From Durusdinium trenchii (taxonomy: Eukaryota; Sar; Dinophyceae; Suessiales; Symbiodiniaceae), in assembly GCA_963970005.1 (NCBI GenBank), contig CAXAMN010005335.1:639848-703847 (forward strand): a DNA stretch of 64,000 nt, written 5' to 3'. Within the stretch, counting starts at the first letter, position 1. Every line of letters begins with the position of its first letter. The notes under the pieces were generated by a model, which was given only the letters and a program-made list of their open reading frames with translations, made no database searches and had not been told where the DNA came from. Of this stretch, positions 14,801-26,800 are shown piece after piece. A program made the position numbers and the translations under genes.

Positions 14801-17800
14801 CACTGTTAATGCAAGGAACTTGATTGCCAATTGAAAACCAACCACTTGTATGTTTGTCAGGGGAACCACAAGCCGTAAACACACATCAAACTCCAAAACA
14901 GAAAATGCTGCACTTCCTCCACTCCTGCACTTCCTTCGTGTCAATCGTCTCTGTCTCCACACATCTCCACACCCCTTCCGGGTCGATCGTCCGGTCACCG
15001 GCGACCGAGTCACTGGTGACCGGTCCCCTTCGGTCGACCCACGACGAATGGGTCGACCTGTGGGTCGGTGACCTGACCGGTGAACCCGTTCGCCGATCGA
15101 CCAGGGGTGACTTCTTCGGCGAATCACCGGCACAACACCCTCTCCTCCGTCCGCTGTATCGCAACACTGGCCGCTCGCCTCTGCCCTCCACCGTCCGCGC
15201 AACACTGGCCGTCCCGCTGCCCACCGCGAGCCCGCTCCCGAACTTCCCGTCAGCTCAGGCGCCCGTCGCATGAGATCTGCGATGGTCACCACGATGTCGC
15301 TCTCCTTCACGTCATCTCCGAAGACCCTCGGACCGTCAGACCGTCGAGTTCTCCGGTCGGACCGGACCGTCGACCGGTTTTTCAAGGACGATGCCTTCGG
15401 CCGTGAAAAGGACAGCTTCGTCATGCAAACAGTTGACTTCCGGGTGGCCGTTTAGGGAACATGGATGGATATAAGACAAATCAATAAACAAAGCTCAGCT
15501 CACTTGCACACGGTTTCATGTCTTTCATTGTGTTGTGTGTGTTGTGTGTGTGTGTGTTGTGTTGTGTGGGTGTCATGGTTTTCAATGTCCCTTTGCCACC
15601 ACTTAGGATCAAATCCTGGGTCCTTCCATTCATGCCCCACTGTCTCCACGTCATGGGCATGGTCAACATTGTTGGTGCGACTGCTGGCGACCAGGCGGGC
15701 AATGTTCCCTGAACTCTTGAGTGTTTAAACAACAAGTAGGTACCGGCGCCTGTATGCGGTCTTGTGTTTCTAGGTATTTGATATGTGATGTGTGTAAGAC
15801 GATCGTTTTTCTGCTCAATGCTTCAGAACTCAGTTCTTCAGCTAGTTTGACATAGCAATGGCCAGCACATACCGTACGGGTTACGGAGATATCTTGATGT
15901 TGGTCCTTTCATGACGGCGTCCAGTCAAGTCAAGCAATTTAGAAGATGCGTTTTGGCCTAAAGCTTTGGTGCGCTCTTTTTCTCACTGCAGCTTGAAAAA
16001 GCATCCTAACGAACGTTATTACTACGTGAACCTCCCCACCCCCGCATCCTTCTCACCTGCGCCTTTGTATATAGCATAATCTTGGAATCAAAACAAAGGT
16101 CATTGTCCCACCCCAAGCCTCCCCCAGTCGAAACATTGCTGGATTTCCATTGCGAAGCAATATCAGAAGTTCCCAATGCCACAACTCGACAAACAGCGAG
16201 AGCCATGTGAGCTAAAAAAGTGCTGAAATCATTGCCGCAGCTCCAAAACATAGCAATTCCAAGCGGTGTCTCTCATGTAGACAACAGGTGGGCATGTACA
16301 ATGTGGCATGGTTGTATGAGCATGCCGCAGACTTTCTTCCTAAGCAGCAGCCTTCTTACCTGCAGAGTCAAAATGATCCAAATGTGAAATGTGAACCTGA
16401 AAGTAGCAGTCCTCTTGCACATATGATTGGGGTGAGGTTCCTACCATCTTTCTCTTAGATTGTAGTGTATGTCTGTACCAGCAGTGAATTCTAGTAACCT
16501 GTAGTCCCTGGTCCCTGGAGAGGACCTGGGCAAGTGGTCAAAGTTGTAAAGTCGTCTAGCACGGATCTAGCCTGGGCCTACGAGGGTCTAGCAGCACACT
16601 CCTCCGCCAGTTCCAAACGGCCGTGATCAAGAGGATTTGCCTCTTTCATGCTCAACGTCTTGCTCAAACATTTGGTGAACCTCCAAGCGCCCACAATATA
16701 CATTTAGCAATGGTGAGAAGCCCCTTTTCTCCTCTCTGTGTGTGTGTGTGTTCGATTGTGACGGTCCATCGCAAAAAAATGAAGCGATTCTTTTCCACAA
16801 ACATCTTACCTATAGCCTATAGATAAGTAGTTTAACCTAGCGCCAGCCCTAGCCCAATGCTGGGTAATGCTGCGTTTTGCTAGCGCGACAAGGTAACATA
16901 TCCTATTTAACCACCCGAATTCCAAGCGTGGGCCAAGCGGTCTCTGAATCCCTGAGAACGTTCCTGACTTATATAATACATAGGACCCAGGTGTTCAAGT
17001 CACACGGCCGCTGGTGTGCGCGGATGGTCTCATCCAACCAGCTCGCAGCAGTTTCCATCTCTGCACCTTGTTGAGGTCCTTTCAACACCTGAACCCCCCT
17101 CAAAATCTGCATTGTCAAGGCACGAGGTCTGCAATTTCTGCAAGTGTGGCGCTTCGGTCTCCTTGTCTTCCGCCTGTCGCGACGGAACGGTGCCGGAACG
17201 GTGCGACGGTGGCGGAACGGTCTCGGAACGGTGGTGCCCGGACTCGTTGGGCGTGAAGAACTTCCGGACCGTTCGCCATGCACTCAAGCAATGGGTGTTG
17301 GATCTTCTTGGGGTGTTGGTTCCCCCAGCTCTAATGGGTGTTGTCATCACCTCTGGCTGTGGTTCCCCAAGCTCCAAGGGTAAACTCATGGCTGATGACT
17401 TACCCAGCCCGGCAAAAGTCCAGGTGGTCACATTTGGACGAGGAGAGATCCCAAGGACTTAGGCTTCTTCATGCAGAAAACAGAATGGGCTAGCCCTGCC
17501 AACGGAATGAGCCAGCAATGAGCCGGCAGGAGCAAAAGGGCTTGGGCAGTCAACTGGAGTTTGAGAAGAGAGGGAAAAAGTACATTGGCAATCGCACCCC
17601 AGGGTTCCTTAACATGTTGGATGGACAATGTCAAAGAACCATGTGTCCTAGCAGTGCCAAAATGTTCTTGGATGGTGAATTGACTCTACTGCAAGCTAAC
17701 GAATTTGACGCTGAGCAACTGTCCAAAGGAATGAGCAAAAGGCCCAGTGTCTCAACAGTACAGGTATTACAGTACAAGGTTGGCACTGGTCAATCAAGAA

Positions 17801-20800
17801 CACGGCGACCACCCCTGCCTCTTGCTCCAAGCTGGCGATGAATAATGCCTTTGCCTTTGAGATGCTTATTCTAGTTCCTGGACGTGAAGACGGTCAGAGG
17901 AGTCAACAACATGATGCTAAAGCGCTGAGCATCAGTCTCTTGATTTTGAGGTTGGCTGAATCATAGTCATCTCTCGCCCATCATCACCCGCAATCTCGTC
18001 TAAGCGATATATATATATATTATATAATCTCGCGCATCAACTGACCAGGTGCATCCCTTGGACCGACAAAATCAGCCTATCTTTACCTTCCCCCCAGGGC
18101 TCCAAGTACCTCCTCAGAAGGTATTTGGACCCTCTAAACCCACCCCAGTCCCACCTTCTTAGAAGGTACTTGGAGCCCTAGAGTCCATGAGTGTTTTTGG
18201 TACCCGACTGGGCACGGTTACCGCTCACGTCTTACCCCGCAGGGTGGTGAGACAGTGCACGTTCAGCTCTCGATCCAGCTCTCGATCCACCTGTTGGATA
18301 TTCAAGCCACAACTACTTCTGGTAGTATAGGGTTTTTGGGTTATATGGACTATAACCCCTTATCCCTATAACCCTTGATATTCAGACTGGCTGGGGTAAA
18401 AAGGAATATTCTTTCCAGGTCCCCAGGCACTGCGATGGATCCTAAGTCCTAGCGACGGATCACTTGGCCAGTTTCGCAGGTCTCTGGTGTCCAGAATCAT
18501 ACGGTCAGCTTTAGGTCAACATAAGGTCAGGCGCTATCTCACAGTCAGGGAGAAGTGTTTCTTGGGTTTGCCCAAACTCAGGTACAAACTGATTGCACTC
18601 CCTCTGGTCCCCCACTCTACTCCCTATATCCCGCTCCTGTGCGGCGGTGCCAAAGACGCTGGAAATAATCCTTGGCTTCACTCACTGCGACCCCTGCAGG
18701 GGTGAGTGTGCTTCACTCGTGGGTCATCCAAAAGCGAAGATGGTTGAAACCCCGAAAAAGCGAGCGACCGGGGGCAACAGGGGCAACTCTCTCTCTCTAT
18801 CACTGCAAATCCACATCACTTCTCAGAAGGTATTTGGACCCGACAAAAACCCACATAAAATAAGCCTCGCCCATCAGAGGCGTAGAATGTGTTTCTTCTA
18901 GAGGGAAAGCCCGGAATCCTCAGAGGAGATTGAGGAGACCTCCCTGGCGCTTTTTCCTGAAAACCGATCCCAGAGAAGATCTGCTCGTCACTTTTGGGCC
19001 GGTCTTTCCCCCTGACTCGTGACCCAAACCGTTTGGCTTCGCGGGCGAATCAGTGCGAACCCCGCATTCGTCCAAGGATGTGGGGATCCATGGGGAAAGC
19101 CGCCACAAAAACGTCATGGTCGTCTTTGGTTTGGCTCTACGTGCCCCATATCTTGATCCTAAAGGCTAATGCTTGAACTTTGGACTGGGAACACCGGGAA
19201 CACCCAACTTGTCATGAACCTATGAGGCATTACGAAGCTATGAGAGTCCTGTGTGCCCGAGTTCAAAAATGAGGAAAATCACCTTCCTTCAGCCCGAGAT
19301 GCCACAACATCATCCCAAACAGTGTCACTGCAGGAGGCCTCACAATTGGTCATTGTCAGACCATCATGGGCGGACCGGGTGGAAACTAACAAAAAACAAA
19401 CTGTGAATCGCTTCGCTTTCGCTTCGCTTGCGCTTCGCTTTCGCTTGGGGTTCAAAGCAAAACATGCGTTGCAAAATCCCAATTGGACTAGCCTCTCAAG
19501 CCCGAATGTTGATGAGTTACCAGGACCCCCAGTCAGGGTGGCTAATGGACACCCCGAATCACAGTTAGGGGGCTATAAATAGACACCCCGACAGGAGGGT
19601 CCTGGTATGATTAGTTGATATTGTGATTGCTGGTCTATTGGCAAAACAGAGTCCAGTCAACGCAGGACGATGCGGGCACACAAGAAATATCAAACAATAG
19701 GCCAGTCTTCCTGCATGGCAATGTTCACCTACCCCCAATTATGGAGTGGGTGGCTTTGACTGCCTTTGTATCAATCTTGTTTTCGAGGGGTACTGAAAAA
19801 AAACAGGTTGTTCTGGGGTGGATACCTCCGTTGCGCTTGACATGGAACAAACGGCCCCCAGCATCACCGTGGGTATATAATGGTACAATAAAACACGGTA
19901 TATATATATATATACATACAGTATCTTTATACTTTCCATGTCCATGTCAATTTCAGGACCACAAGAAGTCCCTTCTCTGCAGCAACATGAAGGTCTTCGC
20001 AACAGAAGAATAATTGCTTTTCGAACGGCTTCCGTCTTCTTCATAGAACAATGCTCTCCAGGAGAAGGCGGCTCCATGCTCAAAATGCTTGAACGCCCCA
20101 ACTAACTGTCCTCCCCCTGTCACCTTGCTTGCTCCTCCACTGGTGGGTACGATGACACGCCATCGAGAGGATGATCTTTGGGCTGCGGTGCTCAATTCTT
20201 CCACCAGGAGATTTGGATCAAGCCAAACATATCAGCCACACACTTCTTGGAACTGAGACCGCACGAGCGGTCGCAACATCAGCCATACGCCAGCCACCAC
20301 ACAGCGTATGCCATGCGAGAAAAAACCAACACGCGTTCACCAACCCTTTCGCATCCACCAACCCTTTCAGACCATGTTTCTTCTTTTGGCCGAGCACGCA
20401 CGAACCGTCGGTCTCATGCGGGTCCCCCAACTCGCCGCGTGAAGCGAACGCGTGAAGCGAACGCCGCTTTGTTTCCTTCTCACACCGGTCCGTCCCACAC
20501 CGGTCCGTGTGTCAAACGCATGGGACGCCCTCAAAAGGCCTGAAATGGCGCTCCAAACTGGGAGAATGACATGGCTACATTGGAACATCTTGGCATATAC
20601 CCTTTTCAACCACCGCAATATGCACATACCATATGTCCGGAATGGCTCGGCAGACCATCCGAAACCTGGAGCCAGTCCTTTTATCACCTACTCGAAGCAA
20701 AGTGTCTTACAACTGAAGGAAAACATCCTGCAGCAATCTGCAGCACCTATAGAAGTAGATCATGTCCATGCATGTCAGACTTGTTTGCGAGGTTAGCAGA

Positions 20801-23800
20801 CTGCTCAGTCGGGCACGTTTCGCTTGGTTTCAGCGTAGACGTCCATGATGATAGCGATCAGCCTAAGCCGGGCGACAGCCGACCACACCGACCGCGGGTC
20901 CCGGTGCACTCCGGGGTTCTTTTTGTTTACGACTTCATTCTGAGGCGCCGGAAGTGGTTCAAACACCAATGAGGTCACCAGTTTATGGAGGCATGAGGAA
21001 CAATATTGGACTGGTTGCGAGCCTTTTTTGAGACACCTTCGGGCAGGCGGAACGATTCAGAATTGTTCACCAGCAATTTCTGAAGACGTATTTGTTTGGT
21101 CCTCCACCCACAGCCAGAGCGAAGGGTCAACATCCGATTCCACAGAAGCTGAACTCATCGAAGCCACATTAAGATATATCCTATATAGGGCTCCAGCTGC
21201 ATCAAAAGACAGGGTCGATCCTTCAAACCTGAACATTCCCAGTTCCACCTTCTCCGAAGGCTATTTGGCTATAAACGAGATCTGCCTGGACTTATGGTTA
21301 CGTGGATGACAATGGCGATGACCCTTTTCCTTCATACCAAACAGGTGGTGCCATCCACGTCATGATGAAACACCGGTGATCCAACGATACACGATACACA
21401 GCTGCCCCACCCGCTGGGCTCCCAGACATATTCAGCAGAATCAGCAACATCGTCAGCATAAAGGCCAAGTGGAAAATTCCAGCCTAGGCTTGAAGTCGAA
21501 GCTCAGTGGACCGGTCGGTGTGTCGTCGGTGTGTTTTGGACATAAAAAGAACGACGGTACTTTAGATCACGGGATGAGATATGGATCTAATTGTTGTTCG
21601 GACCGGCAGGTCTATTCTCCCAGGGGGTCGTTGCCCAGGAGGCCTTCCTATTTGAACACACACAGAATCATAATCCGAAGCGAACCCCTGGGGGTGGATG
21701 TGAGGATTGTGCCTAAGCCCCTAAGCTGAATCCCCTCATGAAGAAGAAGCTCGGGTTTTGCCATCTTGCTCCGTAACTTGCTGAACGCTATAGCTCTATA
21801 AATCTCTATAAATATACATCTCACATTATCTCACTCCCCCAACGAACCGATCATGACATCTCATGGTCTCTGGATAGGACAGGATCTTTGCGGACCCGCT
21901 GTGGGTGGCCACGTTCAATGGAATCCCACACATCAGATCCATCGACCGGTGCGGCAGTTGTGCGGCAGGTCGCGCGGGGTCGACATCACACGAAACCCGG
22001 CACTCGAGAGTTCCGCGTGCCACGACAAATTGATGTTTTTTCGCAACATGCCATGCTTCTCTTGTTGTGTGGAGAGTCATGATTTGGGTGTTGAAGACAA
22101 TATGTTGCGCAACATCTTAAGGGATTGACTTCAAGCATCTTTCCTTCAAGGCACCATGCGTCTAGTTGGCTACCAGCTTGGACCGCTTTCTCAGCACGGT
22201 GAATGATCAAACAGACATACATATTTGGAGACAGCCTTTCTCCAATGCAAATGCACCTTTGCAAAAACGCACCTCAAACGCCCAAATCAAGGAGACCTTC
22301 ACCGAAAGGAAAGACCACCCCAACCAATTGCAGGTCACTGCTTGATTCTACATCTGTCTATATATACCCCCCCAACGACCCCCTCCGCACGGACGAAATC
22401 GGACAGCCGAGTCACAATGACGCGACCGGCTTGTTCTTCCATGGCATCGAAGTCCAAATCCCCCATCAAGGCACGGAAGAGCGTCACGAAGGCGATATGG
22501 AAGCTCGAGTACCCTGCCGCCACGGTCCAGTCCGGACCGCTTTACCGAAGTGAAAGCGGTCCGGACCGTGGCTAAAGAAGCGATGACCGGATTTGGAACA
22601 GACATCTGAAAAGCGTAATAACTGAATCCTTGCCATATTGGAACAACCAATTGTTTCTGGTTGTTTGGTTTCCCAGAATGAATTTCTCCTGAAATCAGAC
22701 ATCAGTTTTTTCTCATTTCGATTGCGGCGGAAGGAGTCCACATGGTCAGGTCGTCTGCAAATATATGCCACGTTCCAGTACAAGATAGTACAAGTACCAA
22801 CAGAGGTTGAAGAGCCCTATAGGCTATCCCATAAGTACCCTGGTAGGGTTCTATAGGGTCACTTAACCTCTGTTGGTATATCCTATGACGCCCTCTGACT
22901 CCATCTACCCGGAGGCACCGGCACCGGGGTGTGTTTGATAGCTCCACCCTACGGGACCTCCGCAGGTCCCGTTCTCCGCACCTTCCACGGTGCGGCCGAA
23001 AAAGCCCATGGCCATGAAGACGAAGGTCACAAAGACGGAGAGGAAAATGATGCCGAAGTGGGCCTCAGGGGGAAAACTCACATGGCGAAACTGCGAGAAG
23101 AACGCCCAGTCACACCCAGTCACACCCCACCCCACCCCACCCGCGCGCAAGTGGCCGGAGAAAACCCGTTCCGTCCTTACCCACTGAGCCGTCGACCATG
23201 GAGCGAGCGGAATGTGTGTGCAAGAACTCCGGTCTAAGGTCGGCGCCAAGTCGGCGAAGGAGGCCCATAGGGTTCGTGTGACCACCTGAGATGGAGCAAG
23301 CTCGATGGGCGGCCATGGAGCTCAAAGAGATGGAGCTCAGCAACGTCAAGAAGACATGCACTGTGGAAAATCTGCGGATGTTTATCTCAAGGTCTTACTG
23401 TTTGGTGCCAAACCATGTGTTATTGTGTCCATGGTAAAAACATATGATAGAGTAGTTGTTTTCATGTTGCATTGGTGCCTAGAATAACACAAATCAGTCT
23501 TCCGATCCGAGAACCCTCACTCAAACACACCAACAAAGGTTAAGTGACCCTATAGGACCCTACCAGGGTACCTATGGGATAGCCTACGTCAATACGTATA
23601 AAAGTGGACGGCGCAGTAAACCCTTTGGGACCCCAGTCTGCTGCCCGAACCTTCGGCCCTTCTGCTGTTCGGCCCTAGTTCCAACGCTTCGGCCCAAGGG
23701 ACGGCCAAGCGTGGCTGCAAGGAGAAGGTCTTGAAGAGTCGCAAGAGGATGCAGAAAGGGTAGAAGCCTTGGTGAGAGGAAGAGGCGACCGGATGCACCC

Positions 23801-26800
23801 GCCAAAGAAGAGATGCATTTCCCGCCCAAAGAAAAGAACAAAAAAGGTTTTGAGACATGTTGAAAAAGGGGACCTTTATCGTCTTGTCTGTATTTGATGT
23901 CGAAAGTGCCACACATCCAAAACAGGAGATTGGTACGAGTAAATCTCCACCGTAGGCTAGTCTTGCCCTCCTTTTGAGGGAGGCAATGCAGGGTATCCGC
24001 TGTTGAAAGAAAACAATCCCTGTCTCTGTGAGCCCACTGGTGAGCTTCCCTCAGACTTCGTTCACTTGTTCTACCACTCTTCTTCCATGGTCCAGTCCTC
24101 TACTCTGGGACCTCCCTTGCTTGGGGAGATGGGAGCAAAGCTTCGAGCTGGCTCGATCGCCAGCAGTTTTTGTGGCAAAAAGGTCTGTCTAAGAGTCTCA
24201 AGTCGTGATCCAATCGAGGGTTGCCTCGTGAAACCCCAGCCTAGCCCAGTATACCAGCGATCCAGGAAGGATAGGGGTGACCAGAACATCCGCTCACTTA
24301 AGAACTAAACACCACCCAGACATGTGACTCCAGGTATACAAGTTTCCCATCGACGGCCTGGCGAGGTCGCCATGAATCTTGAACAAACACTTGTTGCAAC
24401 TTGGACCATGCATCAAAACTGCTGGGCGACGACCAGTCTCTTCATTGGAGAACCCAAAACAAGTGAAGCCACAGGTCAGATGGAAAACGCAAATCCACAA
24501 TGCTCTTCGAACCCCAAGCAACCATGGCCATACACGGCCATGGCGGGTGTCTTTGCTTGAAGTCCCTTGCCGCCAGCCTGCCCAGCTGAGTCCCCCCACT
24601 GCTCACCTGTGAAGGCGGGTGCACGGAACAGCCTACGTCAACCTTTTGTTTGCAGGAAAATCGCAATATACGTTGGGCAGGGAAAATGGACTGTTCCTGC
24701 AGAGTCTCCTGTGGAGCAATCTCCTGTGGAGAGCTTGAACTACTCTATAAATCAACCAATGTTCTATCAACTCTAACCTATCATGAGCCGTATGTACAAC
24801 AACTGATGAAAGCCTAAACCTGATGCTCCAAGACGATGGTGCCTCTACAAACCAAAGAAATGACATTCAACCCCCAAGTAATCCAGACTGAGCTTGACCA
24901 TTTCAGGATCTACTCAAAAAGAAGACACCAGCTATGACCCGCAACACCATGAGCTGAACATGTTGTCAACATATATCTTTAATGTATTGTCTATTGTCAA
25001 TATCTTTACCTTGTTGTCAACATTGTTGTCAGATTAGGTCTTCAATATCTTTATTGTTTCGCCGCAACAAGGTGCTCGCAAGGCGAACAACACAATACTA
25101 GAGTCAAGTCAAAGGCTGGATGGAGATCTCTGGAGATATCTGGCGCAAGGTGATGTTTGAAATGGAACGTGGCTCCACAAATGGGGGCCCCAAAACACCT
25201 GTCCAGTCATCTTCTCCCATGTCGGAAGGGGGGAAACACTGGCAGGGGTGTGCTTTTGGGAAGCCGACTGGTATTTTCCTGATAATGCCAGTAGCGGATG
25301 GATGTAAATGATTATGATTGTAGATGGGATATTTTGCGGATACAGCTGTGGATTCTAAAGGAGGCCAAATCCATCAACATCAACATTCCATAGCCAATCC
25401 CCATTCCCCGCAGCCAAATCATCATTATATCATTAAAAACCAAACAACCTTAAATAGTGATGGGTTAAGGTGGATCTTCATTCCAATCCTTTCCCCTATG
25501 GCTCCAATGGCTCCCTGAATTCCCACCAATGGCCGCCAGTCAGAACGGCGCCTGTCCTCTCCGTCGTCTCCAGGCGCCCGGGCCAAGCTGGTTTGCCCGG
25601 CTAATTGACCAGCATCCGATGCCAAATCCAAGACATATTCTGCCAGCCGAGGAGGAGTGGGTCACGGAGGAGGACCAGACGGGAGTGACGGGAGTGGATT
25701 GATGAGGACCGAGATCGGCCAAGATGAAGTCTTTGGCGTGAAGGTCGGCTGCCATTGAAGGATGTGCAGGCCGTGCATTTTAGATGGTGAACCATCATAA
25801 CCGACCCAACATTGGTTTTGCGATGTTTTGCGCTCGGAATACTTCCAGAAAAAAACAGCCTGCTTATATGTTGCAATTGCAGAAAACAATTTACGGTACG
25901 AGGTCAGCAAAAAGTGTCAATGCCGACATGATTGCTCATGGGAAACCAATGAACCAACAGCGTTTTTGCTGGGAAGTTTGATTGAATCCCAGAAATAAGC
26001 AAACTGGCCCTATCGAAACCAATTTTAAATTGTGTCTACATAAACGCATTAAAACCTCAACCCCCCGGTTCACACCCCAGAAAAGCAGAATCCTCTATGA
26101 ATGAAGCATTCTTGATCCCATGTCGTTGTTGTTCCACTATTACCTCTGCCTCTGCGAATGATGGCTGGGATCACTTGCGGGGATATTTTAGAAACCTCTA
26201 TCAAATCACTGGCGAGGATGTGTCCATCAAATGCCGAAGCTGCCTGGCACTCTATAGTTTCAGGTCGCTTGAGGGTTGGACAAGTGCAGCCTCCCCCCCA
26301 AAAAAGAAAACCAATGAGTCTCAATATGGTGGGAGAACATTATAGCTTGTTTTCTCTAGACTGACCGCGAACAAACATCCTATCACGTGTCTCTTATTGA
26401 GCAAATCCTATCACTTATCACTTATGTTGCTAAAAACCTATCACTTATCACTTGTCACTTATATGTTGCTTCCTTCTCTTCTGCCTTTTACTACTTCTCC
26501 TTTCACTCCATCATGGTGCTCTCAGCATTCAACATGTCTCAGCATTCGGAACGATGAGCGGCGAGCTCTCTACAGAGATGTGTCCAACCCACACACCATG
26601 GTAAGAAAGGCCACCAAAACAAACACACATTATATACCTCTCCCTAGGGATCCAAGTACCTTCTCAGAAGGTGATTGGGGACACTCTTATGTAGGTTTGG
26701 AGGGTCCAAGTACCTTCTGAGAAGGTACTTGGATCCCTAGGGTCTATAAGAGGTTCCCCAAAAACGGTCAAACAGGTCACTCTCCATACAATGAGGGTCC

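Noticed and set aside
14798-15424. 208-codon minus-strand open frame
   Set aside because: Only its first part (15263-15394) has splice signals and the right phase. The rest runs through G/C-rich intron sequence with decayed codon bias.
16980-17110. Possible gene 1 exon VLKGPQQGAEMETAASWLDE
   Set aside because: The acceptor is plausible, but no donor gives the phase 0 to 0 required between the 20.8 and 15.4 kb exons, and gene 2 has no counterpart.
22905-23361. Reading the S5 region as a single unspliced 126-codon frame
   Set aside because: Comparison with gene 2 shows two separate exons (39 and 82 nt) with an intron between; the single frame includes intron sequence.
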